A DNA stretch of 64,000 bases, taken from Alcaligenaceae bacterium. Its GTDB lineage: Bacteria > Pseudomonadota > Gammaproteobacteria > Burkholderiales > Burkholderiaceae_B. Below, in pieces: positions 7,541 to 15,629 of this stretch. Location of the stretch: assembly GCA_013416435.1 (NCBI GenBank), contig JACCEN010000001.1, forward strand, positions 310,001 through 374,000, read 5' to 3'. Both the position numbers and the translations under genes were made by a program. Each line of letters opens with the position of its first letter. Position 1 is the stretch's first letter. The notes below the pieces were generated by a model, which worked only from the letters and a program-made list of their open reading frames with translations, ran no database searches and was not told the origin of the DNA.

Positions 7541-8907
7541 TGCAATCGGATTTTGTACTGCGCGGCGGCACCGTCGTCGACGCGGATCGTGACGGAGAAC
7601 GCCTGGATCTGCTGATCCAGAATGGGAAAATTGCCGCGCTGCTGGCGCCGGGCACGCCCGTCGCCGAAGGCGTGGCCGAAGTCGCCATCGACGGTCTGCA
7701 TGTATTTCCCGGCCTCATCGACGCGCACGTCCATTTCGGGTTCGGCGAAAAAATCACCGAGTATGAAACCGAGACCATCTACGCGGCACAGGGCGGCTTC
7801 ACGACCATCCTCGGTTATTTCCTGAACAATGAAGCCTATACCGAGGTTTACGAACGCGAGCAAAACTATGCGCGCACACGGGCCTATGTCGATTACGGCT
7901 TTCACTTCAGCGTAGCCAACGAACAGCACGTCGAGCAAATGAAAGAATACGTGCAACGCTACGGCGTCACGTCGTTCAAGTATTTCATGAACTTCCGCGG
8001 CGAAGAAGGACGCTACCTGGGCCTGGACGGAACGGACGACGGCTATTTCCACGACATGCTGGCCGAATCGGCACGCATCGGCGGCGTCAAGATCGTCTGC
8101 CACACCGAGAACATCGAAATCGTGAACCGGCTGCGGCGCAAGATCCAGGCGCAGAACGGCAGCACGCTCAAGGACTGGGCGGCCACCAAGCCGCCATTCA
8201 CCGAAGCCGAAAGCTGCGTTCGCGCCATGCTGTTTGCCGAACATCTGGGGGCGCAAATCTATATCCCCCATCTCAGTACACGCATGGCGCTGGATGAAGT
8301 ACGCCGCTGGCGCGGGCGCTACGATGCCGTGCACGTTGAAACCTGCCCGCATTATCTGACCCACACGGAAGACTCCGACCTGGGTTCGGTGGGCAAGGCC
8401 AATCCCCCCTTCCGCTCTGCCGACGACGTGGAAGCCATGTGGGAAGGCCTGCGCGACGGCAGCATCGACGTCGTCGCATCAGACCACGTGCCCCGAAAAC
8501 TGGCGACCAAACAACGTCCGCTGTGGCTGGCGTCCCAAGGATTTCCCGGCACGGCAACCATACTCCCCGTCCTGCTCAGCGAGGGCTACCACAAGGGGCG
8601 CCTCAGCCTGCGGCGCATCGCAGAAGTCCTGACACGCGCCCCTGCCCGCATCTTCGACCTTTCGCCCACGAAGGGCGCAATCGCCGTCGGCGCCGATGCG
8701 GACTTCACCGTGGTCGACATCGATAAAGAGAGGGTGGTGAAAGCCGAGGAACTGGGTTCCTATTCCGATTACAGCTTGTACGACGGATGGAAGCTCAAGG
8801 GCTGGCCGGTGCGCACCATCGTGCGCGGCACGACCGTGATGCAAGACGGCAAGATCACCGGCCAAGCCGGTTTCGGCGAGTACATCGCCCGCAAAACCTC
8901 TGTTTAA
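7540..8907 (+). CDS. Dihydropyrimidinase/hydantoinase-family amidohydrolase
   Basis: 455 residues, an amidohydrolase expected to open a cyclic amide, imide or ureide ring. All binuclear metal ligands are present: HxH in GLIDAHVHFGFG, the carbamylated lysine in TSFKYFMNF, histidines in CHTENIE and IPHLST, and the catalytic aspartate in VASDHVPR. In dihydropyrimidinases and D-hydantoinases the residue five after the lysine is a tyrosine that helps bind the substrate; here it is phenylalanine (KYFMNF). So the substrate is probably not plain dihydrouracil or hydantoin. The start at 7540 overlaps the cobW stop. An amidase-like gene follows 20 bases after the stop, consistent with ring opening followed by removal of ammonia. 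Confidence 0.88.
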   Translation: MQSDFVLRGGTVVDADRDGERLDLLIQNGKIAALLAPGTPVAEGVAEVAIDGLHVFPGLIDAHVHFGFGEKITEYETETIYAAQGGFTTILGYFLNNEAYTEVYEREQNYARTRAYVDYGFHFSVANEQHVEQMKEYVQRYGVTSFKYFMNFRGEEGRYLGLDGTDDGYFHDMLAESARIGGVKIVCHTENIEIVNRLRRKIQAQNGSTLKDWAATKPPFTEAESCVRAMLFAEHLGAQIYIPHLSTRMALDEVRRWRGRYDAVHVETCPHYLTHTEDSDLGSVGKANPPFRSADDVEAMWEGLRDGSIDVVASDHVPRKLATKQRPLWLASQGFPGTATILPVLLSEGYHKGRLSLRRIAEVLTRAPARIFDLSPTKGAIAVGADADFTVVDIDKERVVKAEELGSYSDYSLYDGWKLKGWPVRTIVRGTTVMQDGKITGQAGFGEYIARKTSV

Positions 8908-8927
8908 TTTCAGTATCTGGAGCAACC

Positions 8928-9605
8928 ATGAAACCATGGCAAGGCATCATCAGCGATGAAGAACAACGGGCCTATCGGGCCGCGGGCTTCGGCCGCCCGT
9001 CCGGACTGGGCAAGCGCCCCGCCCTGCTCATCATCGACGTGCAATATCGCACCGTCGGCACGACGCCCCAACCCTTCTGGGAATCCATCAAGGAATTTCC
9101 CACCAGCTGCGGCGAAGTGGGCTGGAAGGCCATCGGCAACATTCAACGCCTTCTGGCCGTGTTTCGCGAGCGGGGATGGCCGGTGCTGTATCCGCACGTT
9201 GCACCCAAGAAGGAAACGGACGGCGGCCGCCTGGCGGAGAAAGTACCGGCCATCATGAACATACCGCCCCACGGCTATGAATTCCCCAAGGAAGTGGCGC
9301 CGCGCGAAGGCGACATCCTGCTGCCAAAGAAACATCCGAGCGCGTTCTTCGGCACCGCCCTGGCCAGCCATCTGATCGACCTGCAGGCCGACACGCTGAT
9401 CGTGACCGGATGCACCACCAGCGGCTGCGTACGCGGCAGCGTGGTGGATGCCTTCTCGCTGAACTTCAAGGTGTTCGTGCCCGAAGACTGCGTCTACGAC
9501 CGCAGCCAGGTGTCCCACGCCGTCAACCTTTTCGATATGTCGGAGAAGTACGCCGACGTCGGCACTGCAGACGAATTGCTGCAGAAACTTCAGGCTGTCG
9601 GCTAA
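8928..9605 (+). CDS. Isochorismatase-fold cysteine amidohydrolase (N-carbamoylsarcosine amidase-like)
   Basis: 225 residues. The cysteine-hydrolase triad of the family can be placed: Asp in LLIIDVQ (about residue 37), Lys in LPKKHPSAFFGT and Cys in TGCTTSGCVRGSVVDAF. Family members hydrolyse N-carbamoyl compounds, maleamate, nicotinamide or biuret. The R-G-S-V-V-D-A pattern after the cysteine is that of amidases rather than true isochorismatases. Following a ring-opening amidohydrolase, it probably hydrolyses the resulting carbamoyl or amide group, which is inference. Start chosen at 8928. Confidence 0.85.
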   Translation: MKPWQGIISDEEQRAYRAAGFGRPSGLGKRPALLIIDVQYRTVGTTPQPFWESIKEFPTSCGEVGWKAIGNIQRLLAVFRERGWPVLYPHVAPKKETDGGRLAEKVPAIMNIPPHGYEFPKEVAPREGDILLPKKHPSAFFGTALASHLIDLQADTLIVTGCTTSGCVRGSVVDAFSLNFKVFVPEDCVYDRSQVSHAVNLFDMSEKYADVGTADELLQKLQAVG

Positions 9606-9669
9606 GCACCGGCATCCATTTTCCGTATCACGTCACGTATCACGTATCACATCCACACGGAGTCCAACT

Positions 9670-10827
9670 ATGAAAACAATGCGTCGTCGCCTCATCATGT
9701 CGGCCGTGGTGCTTGCCTCTGCCGCCGGTCTGGCCAGCCCTTCCTTCGCCCAGTCCAAAGAGCCCTTGCGCTTCGGGCTTGCCATGCCGCTGACCGGCTC
9801 GCAAGCCCTGTTCGGGGCCGACCAGGCCAAGGCCGCTCAATGGGCGGTAAAAGACATCAATGAAAAGGGAGGCGTCGAGGGGCGTCCCCTGGAAATGATC
9901 CTCCTCGATACGCAAGCCGACCCGCGCCTGGGCATCAACGCAGTCAACCGCCTGATCAACGTCGAGAAGGTTCCCGTCTACGGCACCGCCTGGAGCTCGG
10001 TGGTCAAGGCCGTGGCGCCTGTTTCCAACCGCAGCAAGGTGCTCGAACTGAGCGTCGGCGCCAACTCGCCGGAAATCGCCAAGCTCGGCGACTACGTCTA
10101 CACCACTTATCCGCTGGCCGACGTGGACATCCGCGCCCAGGCCAAATATGCGCGCGAGACCCTCAAGAAAGAGCGTGCGGCGGTCCTTTACATCCACAAC
10201 GACAGCGGCGTCGAAGGCGCCGAGATCTACCGCGACACCTTCAAGGAGCTGGGCGGTCAAGTCGTCGCCTACGAGGCCTATGACGCGCAATCCACCGACT
10301 TCACAGGCGCGCTCCTCAAGGTGCGTTCGGCCAACGCGGACATCGTGCACATCCAGGGCCTGGTCTCCGACCTGCCGCAGGTGATCGCGCAGATGCGCCA
10401 GCTTGGCCTGAAGCAGCAGGTCTCGACCTATTCCGCGGGCTACAACCCCAAAGTGGTCGAACAGCTCGGCGCCGCCGCCGAAGGGATGATCGTGTCGGCG
10501 CTTGCCCCGTCGCCCGAACAGAACGAGCAGGTCGCCAAGTTCGTGGATCGCTGGAAGGCAACCGAAGGCCGCATTCCCAATGGCCTGCCCTACACCCAGT
10601 ACCTGTACGACATGCCCTACCTGATCGCGGATCTCTACCGTCACCTGCTCAAGACGAACCAGGCCCTGACAGGTGAAAACATGCGCAAGGCGCTGGTCGA
10701 AATCGGCAAGTTCGAGCTGCCCACGACCGGCCTGCTGGAAGTCGGCGCCGACCATCGCGTGCAGAAGCCCGTCTATCTGTATGAAGTAAAGAACGGCGCG
10801 TTCACCCCGATCGCAACCGTCAAGTAA
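9670..10827 (+). CDS. Periplasmic substrate-binding protein, branched-chain amino acid ABC type
   Basis: 385 residues with a clear signal peptide (MKTMRRRLIMSAVVLASAAG..SFAQ) and the Peripla_BP_6 fold: FGLAMPLTGSQALFGADQAKAAQWAV, a first-lobe IKDINEKGGV-type segment, AQATDFTGALLKVR-type second lobe and GLLEVGADHRVQKPVYLYEVKNG at the end. LivK-like receptors of this clade bind amides, ureas and aromatic or dicarboxylic acids as well as amino acids. It heads the importer genes and should define the pathway substrate. A strong hairpin lies between this gene and the permease gene. Confidence 0.9.
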   Translation: MKTMRRRLIMSAVVLASAAGLASPSFAQSKEPLRFGLAMPLTGSQALFGADQAKAAQWAVKDINEKGGVEGRPLEMILLDTQADPRLGINAVNRLINVEKVPVYGTAWSSVVKAVAPVSNRSKVLELSVGANSPEIAKLGDYVYTTYPLADVDIRAQAKYARETLKKERAAVLYIHNDSGVEGAEIYRDTFKELGGQVVAYEAYDAQSTDFTGALLKVRSANADIVHIQGLVSDLPQVIAQMRQLGLKQQVSTYSAGYNPKVVEQLGAAAEGMIVSALAPSPEQNEQVAKFVDRWKATEGRIPNGLPYTQYLYDMPYLIADLYRHLLKTNQALTGENMRKALVEIGKFELPTTGLLEVGADHRVQKPVYLYEVKNGAFTPIATVK

Positions 10828-10833
10828 CTCCGC

Positions 10834-10865
10834 GGCGGCGGCACGAACTCGCGCATGCCGCCGCC
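10834..10865 (+). promoter_or_regulatory. Intercistronic hairpin between receptor and permease genes
   Basis: A perfect 10-bp stem, GGCGGCGGCA (10834-10843) with TGCCGCCGCC (10856-10865), encloses a 12-base loop in the 56-base gap. There is no T tract. Such hairpins commonly protect the upstream receptor mRNA from 3' decay or reduce read-through, giving more receptor than membrane components. Confidence 0.65.
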
Positions 10866-10883
10866 ATCTTCTGGAACAAGAAT

Positions 10884-11807
10884 ATGATCGACCCGCAAAT
10901 AGTGCTCCAGATACTATGGACCGGCCTGGCGACATCCACGTACGCGGTGCTGTTCGCCGCGGCGTTCGCCCTGGTCCTGAAAGTCGTCAAGGTCTGGAAC
11001 TTCGCCCAGGCCGGGATGATGGGCATCGCTTTTTACTCCATGTACTTCGCCGTCCATAAGCTGGGGCTGCCGGGCTACGCGTCGATCGCGATCGGACTCG
11101 CATGCACGATCGCCGCGGCCATGGTGCTCGAGGTATACGGGCTGCAGACCTTCCGCCGGCGCAATTCGCCCAGCCTTACCTTCTTCATCTTCACGATGAT
11201 CGTTTCCGAATTCGTGCAGTACGTGCTCTCCATGATCTTCGGCACCGAGCCGGTGTCGCTCGCCACGACCCTGATCTCGCCCGCCCATGTGGTCAGCGGC
11301 ATCATGATCACCGAACGCGACCTGATCGCGATCGCCGTGACCGTGGCTCTGATGGCCGGACTATACGTCCTGCTGATGCGCACCCATCAAGGCAAATACA
11401 TGCTCGCCGCCGCCGACAACCCCCAGTTGTCACGACTCTATGGCATCAATATCAAGCGCATCTATGCCCTCACCTTCGTCGTGGCTTCCATACTGATCTG
11501 CGGCGGCATGTACCTGTTCGGCACGCGCGCCGCGCTGGTGCCCACCACGCCCATGGAGATGATGATCTTCTCCGTCATTGCCGCCCTGCTCGGGGGCATG
11601 GGCAATGTCTTTGGCGCCGCCATCGCCGCCATCGTGCTCACGCTGCTGCGTTCGTTCAGCATTCTGGTCATACCGTCGGCATGGCAGAGTGTGGTGTTGT
11701 ATGCCCTGCTCTTCATCACCATCCTGTTCTTTCCGAAGGGCGTCAGCTTCAAGCGCCGGCCTCGCCCCGCCCCCGTCGCAACCCCCACACAGCCGGCCAA
11801 GGCCTGA
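10884..11807 (+). CDS. livH: Branched-chain amino acid-type ABC permease (LivH family)
   Basis: 307 residues, strongly hydrophobic with about eight membrane helices. LivH family features include the NFAQAGMMGIAFYSMYFAV region near the start, LMRTHQGKYMLAAADNPQLSRLYGINIKRIYALTF (the cytoplasmic coupling loop) and FSVIAALLGGMGNVFGAAIAA. Together with LivM it forms the transmembrane channel. It is followed by livM after 26 bases. Confidence 0.92.
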   Translation: MIDPQIVLQILWTGLATSTYAVLFAAAFALVLKVVKVWNFAQAGMMGIAFYSMYFAVHKLGLPGYASIAIGLACTIAAAMVLEVYGLQTFRRRNSPSLTFFIFTMIVSEFVQYVLSMIFGTEPVSLATTLISPAHVVSGIMITERDLIAIAVTVALMAGLYVLLMRTHQGKYMLAAADNPQLSRLYGINIKRIYALTFVVASILICGGMYLFGTRAALVPTTPMEMMIFSVIAALLGGMGNVFGAAIAAIVLTLLRSFSILVIPSAWQSVVLYALLFITILFFPKGVSFKRRPRPAPVATPTQPAKA

Positions 11808-11833
11808 CCGGCCGGCTGAACGGAGTCAACACC

Positions 11834-12685
11834 ATGGAATATCTGGTCGCTTTATCGGTGCTCGTGGGGCTGTATGTCATCCTGAGCTCCAGTTTCAACC
11901 TGATCATAGGCTTCGGCGGTTTGATCAGCATCGCGCATCCCATCTTCTTCGCGCTGGGCGCCTACACGGTCGGCGTACTCAGCACGACCGCCGAGGTCCA
12001 TCCCGTCATCGCGGTGATCGCCGGCGGCGGCGTGGCGCTGGCGGGTTCCTTCATGCTTTCCATCCCCTCGCTGAGAATCTCCGGCGATTACCTCTTGATC
12101 ACCAGTATCGGCTTTCAGCTGGGCCTGATCGAGATCATCAAGAACCTGGGATTCCTGGGCGGCGCCAGCGGCCTGGGCGGCATTCCCAACGTGATCGAAG
12201 ACCACCGAACGGGAACCTTCGCCATCATCACGGGCGTCACCGCGCTGGTCGTGGTGCTGCTCATACGCGCGCTGGTGCGCGGTCCGTATGGCCGTGCCAT
12301 CCAGGCCATGCGCGACGATGAGCTGGCGTTCGCTGCCCTGGGCCGCCACGCCATGACCATGAAGATCGCGATTTTCGCCCTGGGGTCCGGCGTGGCCGGC
12401 ATCGCAGGCGGCATCTATGCCTACTACTATCAATACATCACGCCCGATCAGTTCATGATCCTGCAGTCGGGCATGATCCTCACCATGGTCGTGGTCGGCG
12501 GCATGGGGTCGGTATGGGGGCCGGTGGTGGGCGCCGTCCTGATGCTGCTGCTTCCCGAAGCCATTACTTTCCTCAACCTGCCGTCTTCCGTCATGGGACC
12601 GCTGCAGGGCATCATCTTCACGCTGCTCGTGATCCTCTTCCTCTTCTTGCGTCCGCAAGGATTGATCGCAGCAAAGCCACGGTGA
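11834..12685 (+). CDS. livM: Branched-chain amino acid-type ABC permease (LivM family)
   Basis: 283 residues from the ATG at 11834. Typical LivM features: FNLIIGFGGLISIAHPIFFALGAYTVGVL, SLRISGDYLLITSIGFQLGLIEI, the coupling loop VRGPYGRAIQAMRDDELAFAALGRHAMTMKIAIFALGSGVAGIAGGIYA and a late VVGGMGSVWGPVVGAVLMLLLPE segment. It is shorter at the N-terminus than many LivM proteins. It pairs with the LivH-type permease just upstream. Confidence 0.92.
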   Translation: MEYLVALSVLVGLYVILSSSFNLIIGFGGLISIAHPIFFALGAYTVGVLSTTAEVHPVIAVIAGGGVALAGSFMLSIPSLRISGDYLLITSIGFQLGLIEIIKNLGFLGGASGLGGIPNVIEDHRTGTFAIITGVTALVVVLLIRALVRGPYGRAIQAMRDDELAFAALGRHAMTMKIAIFALGSGVAGIAGGIYAYYYQYITPDQFMILQSGMILTMVVVGGMGSVWGPVVGAVLMLLLPEAITFLNLPSSVMGPLQGIIFTLLVILFLFLRPQGLIAAKPR

Positions 12686-12698
12686 ACTCGGAGCGACA

Positions 12699-13457
12699 AT
12701 GACAAACAAACTCACCTTGAAGGGCGTCAACAAGCGCTTCGGCGGCGTGGTCGTTGCCGACGACATCGACCTGGAAGTCCGAGGCGGCGAGATCCTGGGG
12801 CTCATCGGCCCCAATGGCGCAGGCAAGACCACGCTGTTCAACCTCATCTCCGGCGTTCTTCCGCTGGATTCAGGGACGGTCGAACTGAACGAGCGGCGCA
12901 TCGAGGAACTTCCCCTGTACAAGCGCGCGCGCCTGGGCGTTGCGCGCACCTGGCAACACATGCGTCTCTTCGGCTCGATGTCGGTGCTCGAGAACCTGCT
13001 GGTCGGCGCGTCCAATTATCCGGGCGAATCGCTGATCCGCCTGATTTTCCAGGGCCTGACGGTCAAGCAGGCGGAACGCGCGGCCCGGGAACAGGCCATG
13101 AGCATACTGGAGCGCATGGGCTTGCAGAATCTGGCGCAGGCCAATGTCAACGACATCACCTTCGGCCAGCAGAAGCTGGTCGGCCTGGCACGCGGCCTGA
13201 TGAGCGACGGCGCATGCCTGCTGCTCGACGAACCGATGGCCGGCGTCGAGGGCCGCGCCTACGAAACCATGCGCGACATCGTGCGCCAGGAGGCTCAGGC
13301 CGGGCGCGCGGTATGCGTGGTCGAACACAATGTGTCCTTCATCCGCGATCTGTGCAACAGCGCCGTCTTCATGGCGCAGGGACGCATCCTGGAGCGCGGG
13401 GACGTCAAGACACTCCTCGAAAGCAAAGTGCTGGCCGAGCTCTACTTCGGCAAGTAA
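12699..13457 (+). CDS. livG: ABC transporter ATP-binding protein (LivG family)
   Basis: 252 residues. Walker A is GPNGAGKTTL, the signature reads NDITFGQQKLVGLARGL (the LivG clade normally has LSYGQ rather than LSGGQ; here it is ITFGQ), Walker B is CLLLDEPMAGVEG and the switch histidine is in VVEHNVSFI. It powers import with LivF. It starts 13 bases after livM. Confidence 0.92.
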   Translation: MTNKLTLKGVNKRFGGVVVADDIDLEVRGGEILGLIGPNGAGKTTLFNLISGVLPLDSGTVELNERRIEELPLYKRARLGVARTWQHMRLFGSMSVLENLLVGASNYPGESLIRLIFQGLTVKQAERAAREQAMSILERMGLQNLAQANVNDITFGQQKLVGLARGLMSDGACLLLDEPMAGVEGRAYETMRDIVRQEAQAGRAVCVVEHNVSFIRDLCNSAVFMAQGRILERGDVKTLLESKVLAELYFGK

Positions 13458-13484
13458 GGTACGCAAACATAGAGAGAAACCAAC

Positions 13485-14168
13485 ATGCTTCAAGTGGAAA
13501 GTCTCAACGCCGGCTATGGGAAGCTGCACGTCCTGCATGACTTGACCTTCACCGTCAACGAAGGCGAGCGCGTCGCCATCTTCGGGCACAACGGCGCGGG
13601 CAAGACTACGCTGCTTCGCGCCTGCGTCGGCGATCTGGCCGGCGTATCCGGTGCAATCCAGTATCGCGGTACGCCCATCCTCGTCAACGAGGCGCACGTG
13701 AACGTCGGCCTGGGCCTGGGCCTGGTCCAGCAGGGCGCCAATGTGTTCCGCGAACTTTCGGTCGGCGAGAACCTGCTCATCGCCGGCCTGCGTAACCAGG
13801 GCCGCGCGCAGGAAGAAGTCTATGGCCTGTTTCCCTTGCTCAAGGAACGCCGCGAGCAAATCGCCGGCTCTTTAAGCGGCGGACAGCAGCAAATGCTTGC
13901 GATCGGCATGGCGCTGATGACACAGCCGTCCATACTGCTGCTGGATGAGCCGACGACCGGGCTTGCGCCGGTCATCGTGCGCGACGTCTTGCATAGCGTC
14001 AGCGAAATCAACCGCAACCGCGGCACGACCATCGTCGTGGTCGAACAGAACGTACAAGCCACGCTGGAACATGTGGACAGGGCCATCGTCCTGAAGTCCG
14101 GCCGCATCGTCTACGACGGCCCCGGCAGCACATTGCTCGAACAGGAGAGTCTATGGGAACTATTCTGA
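13485..14168 (+). CDS. livF: ABC transporter ATP-binding protein (LivF family)
   Basis: 227 residues. Walker A GHNGAGKTTLL, Q-loop in GLVQQGANVFRELSV, signature SLSGGQQQMLAIGMALM, Walker B ILLLDEPTTGLAP and switch region VVVEQNVQATLE. It completes the five-part importer. Its last 16 bases overlap the start of the next gene, evidence that transport and the downstream enzymes form one transcription unit. Confidence 0.92.
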   Translation: MLQVESLNAGYGKLHVLHDLTFTVNEGERVAIFGHNGAGKTTLLRACVGDLAGVSGAIQYRGTPILVNEAHVNVGLGLGLVQQGANVFRELSVGENLLIAGLRNQGRAQEEVYGLFPLLKERREQIAGSLSGGQQQMLAIGMALMTQPSILLLDEPTTGLAPVIVRDVLHSVSEINRNRGTTIVVVEQNVQATLEHVDRAIVLKSGRIVYDGPGSTLLEQESLWELF

Positions 14169-15571
14169 CCGCTTCCGACGCCTTTCGGAACTATATCCAA
14201 TGGGCCGTCGCCCGCGAGTGGCGGGATTTTCCCGCCTCGACCCGGCATCGTGCCGTCCTCATTCTGGCGGACAACCTTGCCGCCGCGTGCAGCGCCGTCG
14301 ATGAGCCGCAGCTGCAAAAGTTCCGGGAGCGCGCCATCGCCCGCGGCCCCGCGGGTGGCGCATCCCTGCTCGCCTCCGGCCGGCCGCGGCTGGACGCGCA
14401 TGCGGCCGCCATGATAAACGGGCTGTCCATGGGCTGGAACGAGATGGACGAAGGCTATCGCAAGGCCGTCTGCCACGCCGGCCTCTATGTATTGCCCGCG
14501 CTGCTGGCCGCCGCCGAAGCGGAGAACGCCAGCGTGCAGGAAACGCTGCGCGCCGCCGTGCTGGGCTATGACACCGTAGCGCGGATCGCCCGTACATGGC
14601 GGTTCGAGAAACTCGCTTTGCATCCTCATGCCGTGCTGGCGCCCGTGGGCGCCGCCGCCGGCGTGGGTTTTCTGCAGCGCCTGCCCGTTGACGAGCTGGT
14701 CTCCGCCGTGGCCGGCGCCTGCGCGCTGGGCATGACCGGCGCCTTCAACCAGGCTACGCAAGGCATCCTGATCCGCAACGCCTGGGCCGGCCAAGGCGCT
14801 TCCATTGGCCTGAACGCGGTGGAGTTCGCGCGCTGCGGCATCGGAGGAGGAGCCGTGACGCCGCGCGACGTATACACTGCCCTGGGCGCCATCGAAGACC
14901 TCAGCCACCTGGATCCCATCGCCTCGCCGGGATACGCCGTAGAGGACGGCTATCACAAAATGAACGCTTGCTGCCAATATGCGCATTCCTCGATCGAGGC
15001 GGTGCAGGCGCTGCTGGCGCGGCATCCCGAGCTGAAAGACAACGGGTCCATCGAATCCATCACCGTGCAGGTCCATGCGCTGGGCTATGGCTTGAACGAT
15101 GCCGCGCCCATCACGACGCTGGGCAGCAAGTTTTCAGTGCCTCACGCCGTGGCTTCAGCTTTCGTGCACGGGCACGGCGGTGTCGCCGCCTTCAATACCG
15201 ACGCGCTGCATGCGGACGCCGTCGTGGCCCTGCGTCAACGCGTCCGGCTCGAGGCCTTTCCCGATCCGCGTCCCTGGCCTGAAGACCGGCCCGCGCGGGT
15301 CAGTGTCGCCACCCGTTCCGGCAAGCAGTACTCCGAAGTGTGCTGGAGCGCCCAGGGCGGCCCGGACCGCCCCTATTCCGAGGAAGTCCTCTGGGACAAG
15401 ATCGAGGCCCTGTCCGATCGCGCCGCCCCGGGCCTGGCCGCCGCCATGCGGCGCCTGGATGCGGCGACAGGCTCTGAAGACGGCGAGCCCATCCTGGCCT
15501 TCTCCTGGGCCGCCTATATGGACAATTTCTTTTCAACGCAGGACCGTGTCCCGGCGGAAACAGAACGATAG
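14153..15571 (+). CDS. MmgE/PrpD family protein, first copy
   Basis: 472 residues. MmgE/PrpD proteins act on small polycarboxylates (2-methylcitrate dehydratase, cis-aconitate decarboxylase, iminodisuccinate epimerase) without iron-sulphur clusters. The family pattern is visible: an all-helical N-terminal domain with RHRAVLILADNLAAACSAV, INGLSMGWNEMDEG (active-site Asp/Glu region), RAAVLGYDTVARIA, FEKLALHPHAVLAPVGAAAGVG, an alpha-beta lid with YHKMNACCQYAHSSIEAVQALL, and FSVPHAVASAFVHGHGG. It overlaps livF by 16 bases. The reaction cannot be assigned; dehydration, epimerisation or decarboxylation are all possible. Confidence 0.85.
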   Translation: MGTILTASDAFRNYIQWAVAREWRDFPASTRHRAVLILADNLAAACSAVDEPQLQKFRERAIARGPAGGASLLASGRPRLDAHAAAMINGLSMGWNEMDEGYRKAVCHAGLYVLPALLAAAEAENASVQETLRAAVLGYDTVARIARTWRFEKLALHPHAVLAPVGAAAGVGFLQRLPVDELVSAVAGACALGMTGAFNQATQGILIRNAWAGQGASIGLNAVEFARCGIGGGAVTPRDVYTALGAIEDLSHLDPIASPGYAVEDGYHKMNACCQYAHSSIEAVQALLARHPELKDNGSIESITVQVHALGYGLNDAAPITTLGSKFSVPHAVASAFVHGHGGVAAFNTDALHADAVVALRQRVRLEAFPDPRPWPEDRPARVSVATRSGKQYSEVCWSAQGGPDRPYSEEVLWDKIEALSDRAAPGLAAAMRRLDAATGSEDGEPILAFSWAAYMDNFFSTQDRVPAETER

Positions 15572-15629
15572 ATCGGTCAACGCGGCGCGGTGCCCGGCGC
15601 GCGAATACCCAATTTGAAACGAGGAAAAG

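Noticed and set aside
9615-9660. Short CGTATCAC direct repeats before the receptor gene
   Set aside because: Three units of eight bases or fewer in a short gap, with no symmetry or spacing that suggests a binding site.
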